Shown one piece after another: positions 52,685-61,930 of a stretch of 64,000 nt of DNA. The position numbers and the translations under genes were made by a program. Within the stretch, counting starts at the first letter, position 1. Each line of letters opens with the position of its first letter. The stretch spans positions 163,267-227,266 of the forward strand of contig NZ_AZEE01000029.1 in the NCBI RefSeq assembly GCF_001434895.1. Direction: 5' to 3'. The notes beneath the pieces are model-generated. The model was not told the origin of the DNA and searched no databases. It saw only the letters and a program-made list of their open reading frames with translations. This DNA is from Secundilactobacillus odoratitofui DSM 19909 = JCM 15043. Lineage in GTDB: Bacteria > Bacillota > Bacilli > Lactobacillales > Lactobacillaceae.

Positions 52685-53653
52685 CTAAACTAACATCATA
52701 ATGACAATAACCGCAAACGGAAATATTAGGATACTTTCGGTCAAAATTCGAGTTGGAAAAACGACATCGAGATGTGCTTGCTCGGCCAGTACTGGTAGCG
52801 CCGTTAACATTGGTGTTGCTGCCTGAACAATCAATGTTTTAACGAACATCGAGTTCATCGATACAATATTATAATGTTGTGCCACCACAATAACTAAAAA
52901 CATTACCAGTGGCGAAACCACAAATTTACCAACTTGAGCCACTACATCAATCTTTGTTAGTTTCAAATCTGTAAGTTTTGTTCTGGCAAGTTGCAACCCC
53001 AAAAAGATTAACGCAAGTGGCGTCACTAGATTCGAAAGATAAACGAAGGATTGTTGCAAAAAGCCTCGTACCTGAAGATTAATAACAAAGAATATCAAAC
53101 CGACTACAAATCCCCACATTGGTGGTGTAAGTAAATTCAAAAAACGTTTTATCTTCGATGCAGTTGGTTCAGGTTTCAAATTTTCAGGTGTATCTCGATA
53201 AATGAATTTCACGCCAATTCCCCATGTTGCAATGGTATTTGCGATGAAATAACATAAGAAATATGGCAGACTCTGGTTACCAAAGAGTGCCAAGTTTAGC
53301 GGAAGTCCCACAAACAGTGTGTTTGAATTAACGAAACCATTAACAAAAATACTTCGCGTACTCTGTGGTAAATGAAGCATTCGACTAAGCATAATTGACA
53401 CTCCAAAACAAATTAATATGGCAATCATTATTAGCAAAGTCCCAATTGCTAATAGCACAAAATTATTTCGATTAATATACCGTTGGGTAGACAAGAGTAT
53501 TGAGACAGGAAGTGCAACATCAATTAGTAAATTTGAAACATCACTCGAGAAAGCATCACTGACTAGTTGGGTTTTTTTTAATAAAAACCCAACTAAAATA
53601 ATTGTCAGAATAATCAGAACACTATTTAATGATACTAAAAACACTGTGAGCAT
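52685..53653 (-). CDS. AEC (auxin efflux carrier) family permease
   Basis: 322 residues with ten predicted membrane helices in two inverted halves. The first half ends with the typical N-rich loop GFVNSNTLFVGLPL, and the second contains TPLALIFLGLQLA. LAB homologues transport malate or other organic acids. ATG behind GGGGGG. Cargo cannot be read from the sequence. Confidence 0.87.
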   Translation of the reverse strand: MLTVFLVSLNSVLIILTIILVGFLLKKTQLVSDAFSSDVSNLLIDVALPVSILLSTQRYINRNNFVLLAIGTLLIMIAILICFGVSIMLSRMLHLPQSTRSIFVNGFVNSNTLFVGLPLNLALFGNQSLPYFLCYFIANTIATWGIGVKFIYRDTPENLKPEPTASKIKRFLNLLTPPMWGFVVGLIFFVINLQVRGFLQQSFVYLSNLVTPLALIFLGLQLARTKLTDLKLTKIDVVAQVGKFVVSPLVMFLVIVVAQHYNIVSMNSMFVKTLIVQAATPMLTALPVLAEQAHLDVVFPTRILTESILIFPFAVIVIMMLV

Positions 53654-53718
53654 AGTTAAGCCCCCCTTTTTAAACAGAGGTAACAGTAAAAGAAGGGTAT
53701 AAACCTACCCAAATAAGC

Positions 53719-53756
53719 AAACAATCCCGATGCGGTTTAAGCATTCGGGATTGTTT
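53719..53756 (-). terminator. Terminator of the 53817 dehydrogenase gene
   Basis: AAACAATCCCGAATGC pairs with GCATCGGGATTGTTT around a 7-base loop on the minus strand; the following T run is short. Confidence 0.7.
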
Positions 53757-53816
53757 ACACTTTTCAATATCATTAAATTTATCCGTGCCTACTTTTACTG
53801 TTACAAACAAATCTAT

Positions 53817-54839
53817 TTATAATTCAAATGTTGGATCGACCTTAATTGGCTTGCCAAGTTTGATTGATTGATCTACAGCGATTGCAGCCCGTTGAGCCAT
53901 AATTGCATCGACCCCATTTGCAACAACCGGTTTATCCTCAATCACAGCTCCAACGAAACTATGGATTTCATTTAGGTATGCTTCATGATAACGAGACATG
54001 AAGATTGGTAACGGGTTCTTCTTTTCTTCTTGTTTATCCGTATAAAGCTCCACCGTCGAATTTGAAACGTTTTCCGCCTTCAACATTCCTTCGGAGCCGA
54101 AAACTTCAACTCGTTCATCATAACCATAAACGGCTTGCCGTGAGTTATCAATCAGCCCGAAACTACCATTTTCGAACTCAAGAACAAGTGCAATCGTATC
54201 GACGTCATCAATCTCTTTAAGTGTTGGATCAATTAACGTCCCGCCTTTAGCGTAAATTTCAGTAATATTCGATCCCATCATGTACCGAACCATATCAAGA
54301 TCATGAATGGTGAAATCAAACGGTAAAGTCCCGACACGTTTAATTAGCTCTTTATCCAGTACGAACGGATCTCGTGAGGTTGTTTTAACAATTTGAGGTG
54401 ACCCAATTACGCCCTTACGTACCCGTTCATAAATATCACGAAATTGGGGATCCATTCGTCGATTAAAGCCCATTTGTAATTTGAGGTGATTAGCATCAAC
54501 AATTTTTAAAATTTCGCGAACCTCTGATTCAGGTGTCGTCAAGCTAAATGGTTTTTCGCAGAAAATATGTTTATGAGCCTTTGCAGCATCGAGAACTATT
54601 CCAGCGTGTGTATCAGTTGATGTAACAATTAAAACGGCTTCGATTTCTGGATCATCTAATACTTCATGATAGTCTTTCACCACATGGGGCACATTTGCAT
54701 ATTCTTTTTTCCATTCATCATCAACCTTTAAATCGCAAATATACTGTAAATCTACATCAGGCATGGTTAATAAATTCTCATAATGGTTGTGTCCTTGACG
54801 ACCAACACCGATTAACCCTACTTTTAATTTACGTGTCAT
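53817..54839 (-). CDS. Gfo/Idh/MocA dehydrogenase (inositol 2-dehydrogenase-like), copy 1
   Basis: 340 residues from the ATG at 54839 (AGGAGATG upstream). NAD motif VGLIGVGRQGHNHYENLL, the EKP segment HIFCEKPFSLTT with the conserved Lys (about 95), and the catalytic Asp/His pair in TIHDLDMVRYMMG. It is a paralogue of the gene at 62845-63873, sharing the unusual GHNHYENLL/GNVHYKNLL start and DEW spacing. It has its own promoter and operator-like repeat. Members oxidise myo-inositol, sugars or glycosides. Confidence 0.9.
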   Translation of the reverse strand: MTRKLKVGLIGVGRQGHNHYENLLTMPDVDLQYICDLKVDDEWKKEYANVPHVVKDYHEVLDDPEIEAVLIVTSTDTHAGIVLDAAKAHKHIFCEKPFSLTTPESEVREILKIVDANHLKLQMGFNRRMDPQFRDIYERVRKGVIGSPQIVKTTSRDPFVLDKELIKRVGTLPFDFTIHDLDMVRYMMGSNITEIYAKGGTLIDPTLKEIDDVDTIALVLEFENGSFGLIDNSRQAVYGYDERVEVFGSEGMLKAENVSNSTVELYTDKQEEKKNPLPIFMSRYHEAYLNEIHSFVGAVIEDKPVVANGVDAIMAQRAAIAVDQSIKLGKPIKVDPTFEL

Positions 54840-54907
54840 GACTGCATCTCCTATAATAAAATAGATATTTTTAGATAAAAATTTATCGTTCTGTACAAAT
54901 ATAATTA

Positions 54908-54950
54908 TTTCACAAGCATATGTGAAAGTCAATGTTAGTTTAAGCGCTTA
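54908..54950 (-). promoter_or_regulatory. Promoter region with inverted repeat and cre-like site
   Basis: TTTCACA-N6-TGTGAAA (54908-54927) sits within the promoter (-35 TTGACT on the minus strand overlaps its outer edge). TAAGCGCTTA (54941-54950) just upstream resembles a cre core. Remaining gap to 55077 shows nothing else. Confidence 0.5.
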
Positions 54951-55077
54951 CTTGTATATAAATACTGTAGTAGACAAGCTTATTAACTATCTTAATTTCC
55001 GAGAAATTAATTCACAACGACATGATTATAATTAACTAGATTTCTTTTTTTACTATTATGCATACTTCTTATCTTTT

Positions 55078-55111
55078 AAAAAAGGTACCAGTCTTTTCCA
55101 CGACCAGTACC
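55078..55111 (-). terminator. Terminator of the three-gene Gfo/Idh-TIM operon
   Basis: On the minus strand GGTACTGGTC pairs with GACTGGTACC (two G-U) and is followed by six T. Confidence 0.85.
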
Positions 55112-55158
55112 TAAAAGGTTTTTGCTTGGCAAATGCCAACTAATTATTATTTTGCATT

Positions 55159-56013
55159 TTAAGCTTTCTGAACTTGTTCGATGCTATCCTCGAATGCCTG
55201 TTTAACTTGATTGATATCCCAATTCTTTAAATCATCCGAAAATGGTTCAAAAGCATAAAGTCCTTGATATCCCGCATTTTCAAATTTTTTTGCTAATGTC
55301 GCAGATTCCATAATATCATCTGAACTTAACATATAGCGATCTTGGTCGTCCAAGTTTTCTAGTGGCGTTGTTGTAGTCGTTACCGCACTCAAATGTACTA
55401 AACCAACATAGTTAACATCAACTTTATGGATAAATTGCTCATCGGTCACACCAGCCAAATAATAATGGAATGTATCGGCAACCAACTTGAAATTATCGAC
55501 ACCCGCTGCATCGATTACAGCTTGGCCCTCCCATGGTGTCCGCAAAGTACTATCAGCAAAACCTAGTGGTTCAATTAAACCGTTCACACCATATTTTTTT
55601 AGTACACTGGAATAATCTCGAACGTTTGCTATCGCATCCGTTTTACGTTGTTCAATACTACGATGATCATCTGTTGAGCGCACTGGACAGAAGATAATAT
55701 TTTTTAAATCAAAATCTTTTGTCATTTCTAGCATACTAGTCAAGCTCTTCAAATTCTCGCGAATCATATCCCGATTATCCATATTTCCAATCGCATTAAT
55801 AGTTTCAACATTTACCTGGTTTTCATTTAGCAAGTTTGCCACTTTCTGGCCACTGAGGTGATCCAAAATAGTTGTATTATCTGGTGCACCATATAGATCA
55901 TTTCTAACTTCAATATTAGGAACACCAAGTTCCGAAACAAGTTGAATCGTTTCCGTTAGTGGAATTGCTGGTGCTGCCTTTCGATTTAGGCAAAAACGTT
56001 CTTTAGCAATCAT
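55159..56013 (-). CDS. TIM-barrel sugar isomerase (IolI/2-keto-myo-inositol isomerase-like)
   Basis: 284 residues of the AP_endonuc_2 barrel. Metal-binding positions fit the family: Glu in GLIEPLG, Asp-x2-His in VADTFHYY, His in VHLSAV and a late Glu in YAFEPFS. IolI interconverts 2-keto-myo-inositol and 1-keto-D-chiro-inositol. It follows the other TIM gene by 24 bp in one operon with a dehydrogenase. An epimerase of another keto-sugar is equally possible. Confidence 0.8.
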   Translation of the reverse strand: MIAKERFCLNRKAAPAIPLTETIQLVSELGVPNIEVRNDLYGAPDNTTILDHLSGQKVANLLNENQVNVETINAIGNMDNRDMIRENLKSLTSMLEMTKDFDLKNIIFCPVRSTDDHRSIEQRKTDAIANVRDYSSVLKKYGVNGLIEPLGFADSTLRTPWEGQAVIDAAGVDNFKLVADTFHYYLAGVTDEQFIHKVDVNYVGLVHLSAVTTTTTPLENLDDQDRYMLSSDDIMESATLAKKFENAGYQGLYAFEPFSDDLKNWDINQVKQAFEDSIEQVQKA

Positions 56014-56037
56014 AAATTTACCTCCTTATCAATTGGT

Positions 56038-56904
56038 CTAATCTAGGTGCAATCCTTGCTTGATAGAAGGGAGCGTCTGTTCATTTGACCAATCAACTCG
56101 ATCAGGCCATGCAAAGACATTATTAGTCACGATACCATCAAAGCCAATTTCATTTAATGTCTTATACATAGCGTCAAAATCAACTTCACCTTCTCCTGGA
56201 TTCAAATGTTGATGAATCGTTACTGGTGCTTCTGGTGGATTAATGATGTACCGTAAGCCAAAATTACTCTTATAGTTCAATGTGTCAGCAATTAATATGT
56301 GCGTTAGCACATCTTGGCTCTCACGTAATTGTTTTGTAACATCTCCAATACCACCATCAGAGTAAAAAGCATGTGCTGAACACCAAACTTGGGAAACCCA
56401 GTCAAGATCCAGTGAACGGATTAATTTTGCGGCTTCAGAACTGGATTCAATAAAGTCATTTGGGTGTGCTTGAATTTCCAACTTAATGTTGTTTTTTTCA
56501 AACTCTGGGATCAATTCTTCCATCGACTTGTACCATTGACCCTCTGAAGCTACCGGATTAAATTTATCACCACTGAATTCAGTATTTAACGTATCAACCC
56601 CTAATTCAGAGGTAATTTCAATCGTTCGTTTCATGTTTCGAACAGCAGCCTGACGTTCTTGTTCATCTGGAGAAGACCATTGTTGAACTGGTAAAACTGA
56701 TGAAAGTTCAACACCAGCATCGCGTAACCAAATTTTCACATTTTTAATCATGGCACTGTTTACCTTCGGATACTGATAAAACCAGATAAAATCTTGTCGA
56801 GGCGATAATTCGATGTATTTATAACCTAATCGTGCCGTTTTTTCAATCATTTCGTGAAATGACATATTATCACGAAACATCGATGGATCATACGCTAATT
56901 TCAT
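56038..56904 (-). CDS. TIM-barrel sugar phosphate isomerase/epimerase family protein
   Basis: 288 residues from the ATG at 56904 (AAGGAA upstream). Barrel landmarks: YKYIELSPRQDF, the Glu in IKLEIQAHPNDF, a Trp-Cys-Ser-Ala-His segment (VSQVWCSAHAFY) in the place of the usual DxxH, HILIADT and GEGEVDFDAMYK. It resembles IolE/IolH-type proteins. Located between dehydrogenase and IolI-like genes, so it likely acts on the same keto intermediate. Confidence 0.8.
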   Translation of the reverse strand: MKLAYDPSMFRDNMSFHEMIEKTARLGYKYIELSPRQDFIWFYQYPKVNSAMIKNVKIWLRDAGVELSSVLPVQQWSSPDEQERQAAVRNMKRTIEITSELGVDTLNTEFSGDKFNPVASEGQWYKSMEELIPEFEKNNIKLEIQAHPNDFIESSSEAAKLIRSLDLDWVSQVWCSAHAFYSDGGIGDVTKQLRESQDVLTHILIADTLNYKSNFGLRYIINPPEAPVTIHQHLNPGEGEVDFDAMYKTLNEIGFDGIVTNNVFAWPDRVDWSNEQTLPSIKQGLHLD

Positions 56905-56928
56905 TGTAATTTCCTTCAATCTGTAATT

Positions 56929-57945
56929 TTATTCATAAAGTGCTGGTTTTGAGTCAGGTAATACAATTGGAATTCGCTTAGCGTCATTATCTCGTGATTT
57001 TGCTAAAGCATCACAGGTAACCATTGCAACTAAGCCATCCCATGAAGTTGGACCAGTAATTTTATCGGCGAGAACACCATTAACCCAAGCTTGTAATTCA
57101 AGATCATACGCAGTCTTGAACCGTTCAGTACAATCTGCAGGAATGTAGGTCGAATCATGTAAGCCCTTCTTAACTGAAGTAACAAAAGGTGAACGTAGGT
57201 TGATGATACCGTTTTCACAAACAACGCTACAATTGATATCATAGCCGATTTGATCATTAACAAAGACTTCTAAATCAATATGAACACCAGACTTGGTATC
57301 TAGAGTGATTATCTGTGGATCATGCAGTTTGCTATGAGTAAATTTAGTTTGTTTCTTCGGTAAGAACGTAGTGCCAGACTCATAGTCTTCACCGAGCAGC
57401 CAGTGCAAAACATCTGCTTCGTGGATTGCGGTTTCGATAATCGACATTGAAGTATCATAAGTTTCATCAACCGTTGCATTCCGATGAGTAGCGTGAATAA
57501 GTAATGGTTCGCCGTAAGTATGGTTATCAATAGCCTCTTTAATTTCGACGTAACCTGGATCATAACGACGCATGAAACCAACTTGAACAAGCCGTTTACC
57601 GTGTTTCACCTCAGCATCTACAATTTTTTTGCAACCGGCCGCTGTCAATGTCAAAGGCTTTTCGCAGAATACATACTTGCCAACTTCAATTGCGTGTAAA
57701 ACAAATTGTTCATGCGTTTCGTGTGGACGTGTCACTACCATCACTGCATCGATGTCTGGTGAATCTATTAGGTCAATTCCATTTTCATAGACCTTGGCAC
57801 CATATTTCTTTGCGTATTTTTCAGCTAAATCCTTTTTAAGGTCACAAACTCCAGCCAATTTTGCACCATTGATTCGTGTCGCAACTCGCTTAACGTGATC
57901 AGAACCCATAAAACCTAGACCAATAATTCCAATATTCAAAACCAT
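56929..57945 (-). CDS. Gfo/Idh/MocA dehydrogenase, copy 2
   Basis: 338 residues. NAD motif IGIIGLGFMGSDHVKRV, VFCEKPLTLTAAG with the conserved Lys (about 96), and the active-site segment ETAIHEADVLHWLLGED. It is closer to the gene at 60823-61860 (IGFIGSDHLHRL, ETAIHEIDLDHWLV) than to copy 1. First gene of a three-gene operon; ATG behind AAGGAGG. Divergent from the AraC gene across a 299-bp region. Confidence 0.9.
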   Translation of the reverse strand: MVLNIGIIGLGFMGSDHVKRVATRINGAKLAGVCDLKKDLAEKYAKKYGAKVYENGIDLIDSPDIDAVMVVTRPHETHEQFVLHAIEVGKYVFCEKPLTLTAAGCKKIVDAEVKHGKRLVQVGFMRRYDPGYVEIKEAIDNHTYGEPLLIHATHRNATVDETYDTSMSIIETAIHEADVLHWLLGEDYESGTTFLPKKQTKFTHSKLHDPQIITLDTKSGVHIDLEVFVNDQIGYDINCSVVCENGIINLRSPFVTSVKKGLHDSTYIPADCTERFKTAYDLELQAWVNGVLADKITGPTSWDGLVAMVTCDALAKSRDNDAKRIPIVLPDSKPALYE

Positions 57946-57977
57946 AATGATACCTCCTTACGAGTACTTAATTTATA

Positions 57978-58016
57978 TTTCACAAATAAGATATCATCAT
58001 ATTGAAAGCGCTTCAA
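57978..58016 (-). promoter_or_regulatory. cre site and TTTCACA motif in the divergent region
   Basis: TGAAAGCGCTTCAA (58003-58016) is a near-palindromic cre. TTTCACA at 57978-57984 matches a motif also found at 58169-58175 on the AraC side. The other parts of the 57946-58244 gap show no gene. Confidence 0.6.
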
Positions 58017-58244
58017 TGTACAAACGACTCTCTTTTTTGTAAAAATGGATACGTTTCTATTTTATCTTCAAAGTTGATATTTTTCCTTCGAAAGGTATAT
58101 TATAATGGATATGAAATGTTTTTTATTACCAGATAACTAAAAAATTGTAAAATTAGAACAATTATATGTTTCACATATTTATTGACGTCGATACTCATAA
58201 AGATTCTCATTTGTATATTAATTAACTTATAGGATGGTGATTTC

Positions 58245-59126
58245 ATGGAAGACTATTCAGAGTATATCCCCGATAACGAAAAGGGCATTCAACCACTCCA
58301 AGGTATTTATTTTAATAACCCTTCTAATATCGCAAAAGAGCTATACTACTATCCCATGTGGGGAGCAGAATACCAAGTCACATACCCATACGTTGTTGAT
58401 CGGCAGTACATGAATGCTTTTATCCTATTTTGGGTTGAAGAGGGAGAATTAAGTTTTACATTCAATGATCGTCAAGATTTTGTTGCAAAAAAAGATTCGT
58501 TAATTATTCTTGATTGCAAAAAAAGAAATCATTATTACACCAACTCCTCAAGTAAATTTATGTTTTTCCACTTTAATGGACCTCAAATTCAATTATTGTA
58601 TGATTACATCACTAAAAATAACCAAAACTCATTTGAAATGTCAGCTTCAAATAAGACACTATTTATTCAACTTTTAAACACTCTGCAAACTAAAAATTAC
58701 GCTAATCGGGATATCGTCAATTCAGAATTACTTTACAAGATTCTTATTAATTTAACTAGCAATATTCCCAGCAATCAATTCGACCGTTCAGGATTACATC
58801 AATCTCCTCAGCTAGTAAAGGACGCGCTCAATTATTTAGATACCCACTACGCTGAAACCGTTACTATTCAAACACTTTGTCACCATTTAGGTGTTAGCTC
58901 TGCTCTCCTGTCTAGAACTTTTCGAGCAAATACCAACAACAGTATCCACCACTATCTCACATCAACACGTCTTTCTCACGCACAGCAACTGCTCACTAGA
59001 TATCCTGATATCAGCATCGCCGAAGTTGCTTTAAAATGTGGTTTTCACGATGCTTCTCACCTCAATAAAATTTTCAGAGCTGATATCGGTATGAGTCCAA
59101 GTGAATTCCGGCGTATGTGTTTTTAA
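58245..59126 (+). CDS. AraC family transcriptional regulator
   Basis: 293 residues: an N-terminal cupin sensor domain (about 40-150, with HYYTNSSSKFMFFHFNG) and two C-terminal helix-turn-helix units (about 195-290): TIQTLCHHLGVSSALLSRTF and ISIAEVALKCGFHDASHLNKIFR, ending in GMSPSEFRRM. It sits between the two halves of the inositol-like cluster and is their probable activator, responding to the substrate. ATG behind AGGATGG. Confidence 0.92.
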   Translation: MEDYSEYIPDNEKGIQPLQGIYFNNPSNIAKELYYYPMWGAEYQVTYPYVVDRQYMNAFILFWVEEGELSFTFNDRQDFVAKKDSLIILDCKKRNHYYTNSSSKFMFFHFNGPQIQLLYDYITKNNQNSFEMSASNKTLFIQLLNTLQTKNYANRDIVNSELLYKILINLTSNIPSNQFDRSGLHQSPQLVKDALNYLDTHYAETVTIQTLCHHLGVSSALLSRTFRANTNNSIHHYLTSTRLSHAQQLLTRYPDISIAEVALKCGFHDASHLNKIFRADIGMSPSEFRRMCF

Positions 59127-59142
59127 TGAGTAACGCCACAAA

Positions 59143-59181
59143 AAAAATCGCTACGACAATTATTTGTCAGTAGCGATTTTT
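59143..59181 (+). terminator. AraC gene terminator
   Basis: AAAATCGCTAC pairs with GTAGCGATTTT, with GACAA/TTGTC inside, followed by a T run; the A run on the other side also allows use from the minus strand. Confidence 0.88.
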
Positions 59182-59243
59182 AAAATCTTTTTTCCGTTCA
59201 AATTAGCGAAAGCGCTTTATAACATGTTTGTGAAGTATGTCTA

Positions 59244-60680
59244 TTAAATTTTTGATTCGCCTTTGTAGCTCTTGTCATAACGGGCACGGAAGAATGATTC
59301 GATATCTTCAAGGTTAACACCCTTGGTTTCTGGTACACGCACGGCAACGAACCATGCGCCCAAGATGCAGCACCCAGCAAAGATATAAAAGACTGTAGCC
59401 AATCCTAAGGCTGCCATCAATGCAGGGAATAATAAACCAACTAAGAAATTAGCAAACCATAAAGTGAAAATTGTAATCCCAGTACCTAATCCACGATAAC
59501 GGTTAGGGAAAATTTCAGAATTTAATAACCACGTTACAGGTCCAATAGTCCCCTGGTCGATAACAATGTAGACTAAAATGATAATCATGATTGCGAATGG
59601 AGTCCAAGATGCACTTCCGGCATAAGTCTTAATAAGACCAACAACAACTAAAGCAACAGCACAGAAGATCAATCCTGTTAATTCAAGCTTTTTACGGCCC
59701 AATTTATCAATTGTATACATCCCAACTATGGCACCGATACATGAGAACACACCATTAGCAACATTAGCAATTAACGCTGCATTAGCCGCAAAACCAGCAT
59801 CTCTCAAAACTTGAGAGCCGTAGTACATAATCGCATTAATTCCAGCAAATTGTTGAATAATGCCTAGCATACCACCAGTAATACAAATTTGGATAATCCA
59901 GTTCTTCTTAAAGTCCTTCCAAGAAGCGGCTTCAGCTTGTTCAGCTTTTTCTTTCTCAGAATTTACTTTAATTTCTTGAAGCTCGGCTTCAGCTTGTGCT
60001 TTACTACGAATTCTATAAAGTACTTTTAGGGCATCTGCAAAGCGATTTTTAGATGTTAACCAACGTGGACTTTCCGGCATAGCATACATACCAATCCACA
60101 ATGCAATACCTGGAACACTTGCCAAGGCAATCATTACACGCCAGATACCCGCGTTATCACCAAAGACATTACCAAGGAATGCGTTAACACCAAAGACTAG
60201 AAATTGACCGAAAACAATGAGAAACTGGTTCATTGACACCATCTTACCACGTTTAGCAGCTGGAGCAATTTCAGCTAAGTAAACTGGAACAGTTCCTGAT
60301 GCTGCACCAACAGCAAGCCCTAAAATAAACCGGCAAATGATGACAACCGTTGTGTTTGGTGCAAGACCACAGGCAAGACCAAATACCGTGAAAATCACAC
60401 CTAACCAGGTTAATAATTTTTTACGACCAATCTTATCACTTAACGGACCGCCAAATACGGCACCAAAAGCAGCACCTAAAGTTAAGCCACTTGAAACCAC
60501 CCCTTGTGCCCAAGCAGATAAGCCTAATTGACTCGGCTTAGCCATAAAGTCCAGTGCACCATTAACAACAGATGTATTATACCCAAAGAGCAAGGCACCC
60601 ATACCTGTTATCCAAGAAACTAGCGTTAGATAACCATTGTGTTCATCCTTATCGTTTGTAGTTACGTCCGGATTTTGCAT
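59244..60680 (-). CDS. MFS sugar porter, probable inositol or polyol transporter (IolT-like)
   Basis: 478 residues, twelve membrane helices, of the sugar porter family: GYNTSVVNGAL in TM1, GPLSDKIGRKK, PESPRWL after TM6, QQFAGINAIMYYG in TM7 and VPETKGVNLEDIE at the C-terminus. These match myo-inositol:H+ symporters. The ATG at 60680 is used because the GTG nine bases earlier overlaps GGAGGTG. Last gene of the 63.9-59.2 kb operon. Confidence 0.92.
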   Translation of the reverse strand: MQNPDVTTNDKDEHNGYLTLVSWITGMGALLFGYNTSVVNGALDFMAKPSQLGLSAWAQGVVSSGLTLGAAFGAVFGGPLSDKIGRKKLLTWLGVIFTVFGLACGLAPNTTVVIICRFILGLAVGAASGTVPVYLAEIAPAAKRGKMVSMNQFLIVFGQFLVFGVNAFLGNVFGDNAGIWRVMIALASVPGIALWIGMYAMPESPRWLTSKNRFADALKVLYRIRSKAQAEAELQEIKVNSEKEKAEQAEAASWKDFKKNWIIQICITGGMLGIIQQFAGINAIMYYGSQVLRDAGFAANAALIANVANGVFSCIGAIVGMYTIDKLGRKKLELTGLIFCAVALVVVGLIKTYAGSASWTPFAIMIIILVYIVIDQGTIGPVTWLLNSEIFPNRYRGLGTGITIFTLWFANFLVGLLFPALMAALGLATVFYIFAGCCILGAWFVAVRVPETKGVNLEDIESFFRARYDKSYKGESKI

Positions 60681-60822
60681 AAGTTTCACCTCCGTATATT
60701 TGGTGATATAATGAGTAGAAATATAATTTCCTAACCGAAATAATTGCTACCTACAGGCTTTGTCGTCTAGTACACGACAGAGCCTGTTTTAATTCACTAC
60801 ATCACTGAGAAATTCCTAAAAT

Positions 60823-61860
60823 TTATTTTGCAGCATAGAATGCTGGTGCTTCAGGAAAATCAAGATCTTGTTTCTCACCATCTTCATCCAATGACTTCAA
60901 CGCAGCATCGGCAGTAACAGCTGCAATATAGCCATCCCAAGCTGAAGGACCAACTGGTGATTCTTCTTGGGAAACATGACCAATAAAGTCACGGAATTCA
61001 ATGTCATATGCACTTTCGAAACGAGCTTTCCAGTCAGTTAAAATAGCTGTGCTATATTGAGCATTCAATCGCGTAGCAACTTGTGGGACGGTTGGCAATT
61101 CCAGAACCCCTTCTTCACCAATCACATCACACTTGATGTCATAACCATATTGGCAACGAACAAAGACTTCAATTACGATGTTGATACCCGTTTTAGTTTC
61201 CATCATTACAATTTGAGGGTCTTTAATTTGCGCATTTTGAGCATGACGGGTCTGCTTTGGTGCAAACACACGAATACTTGCATAATCGTCATTAACCAAC
61301 CAGTGATCCAAATCAATTTCGTGAATCGCCGTTTCGATAATTGAACGAGAAGTATCATATTCTTCGGGTTGAGTTTGGTTGTAGTGACGTTCATCAACCA
61401 TCAATGGGTTGCCAATTACACCATCATCAATCATTTGTTTCATTTGGACATACTCCGGTGCATAGTGACGCATAAAACCAACTTGCAACATCCGACGACC
61501 AAGTTTCTTCTCTTCATTAATGATGTCCATGCATTGTTGTGCATCAAGTGCTAATGGCTTTTCACAGAAAGTGAACTTGCCAGCCTTAAGAGCGGCCATA
61601 ACAATTTCATAGTGAGCTTCATTACTTGCCGTACATACAACAACTTCAACATTAGGATCATTAATTAAATCATGATAATCCGAATAATCCTTAGCTTTAA
61701 GCCCCTGTTCGTCCAATACTTTTTGTGCTTTATTAGGAACAATATCACAAACCGCCGTTACTTCAACGTTTGCAATAGTCTTTGTCAAACGGTGTAAATG
61801 ATCAGAACCAATAAAACCAATACCAACGATACCTACTTTAGTAACATGTGCTCCAGCCAT
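60823..61860 (-). CDS. Gfo/Idh/MocA dehydrogenase, copy 3
   Basis: 345 residues: VGIVGIGFIGSDHLHRL, FTFCEKPLALDAQQC, ETAIHEIDLDHWLVND. Paralogue of the 56929-57945 gene throughout its length. ATG behind AGAGG. It lies 55 bp behind the IolE-like gene and 142 bp ahead of the porter gene, with a hairpin (60752-60788) that may process or partly terminate the message. Confidence 0.9.
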   Translation of the reverse strand: MAGAHVTKVGIVGIGFIGSDHLHRLTKTIANVEVTAVCDIVPNKAQKVLDEQGLKAKDYSDYHDLINDPNVEVVVCTASNEAHYEIVMAALKAGKFTFCEKPLALDAQQCMDIINEEKKLGRRMLQVGFMRHYAPEYVQMKQMIDDGVIGNPLMVDERHYNQTQPEEYDTSRSIIETAIHEIDLDHWLVNDDYASIRVFAPKQTRHAQNAQIKDPQIVMMETKTGINIVIEVFVRCQYGYDIKCDVIGEEGVLELPTVPQVATRLNAQYSTAILTDWKARFESAYDIEFRDFIGHVSQEESPVGPSAWDGYIAAVTADAALKSLDEDGEKQDLDFPEAPAFYAAK

Positions 61861-61890
61861 AATGCAAAAACCTCTTTCTATATTGGATTA

Positions 61891-61930
61891 AATAATTAGT
61901 TGTTGCCAAAAATAATTAGTTGTTGCCGAT
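61891..61930. repeat. 20-bp tandem duplication over the end of the IolE-like gene
   Basis: AATAATTAGTTGTTGCC occurs at 61891 and again at 61911; the second copy encodes the last residues and stop of the IolE-like gene. It looks like a recent replication slippage that left the frame intact. Confidence 0.85.

Noticed and set aside
59205-59222. cre-like GCGAAAGCGCTTTATA
   Set aside because: It lies between the AraC terminator and the 3' end of the porter gene, not in a promoter.
60752-60788. Terminator between the copy 3 dehydrogenase and the porter
   Set aside because: The hairpin CAGGCT..AGCCTG is clear, but on the coding (minus) strand it is not followed by a T run; more likely a processing or stability hairpin.
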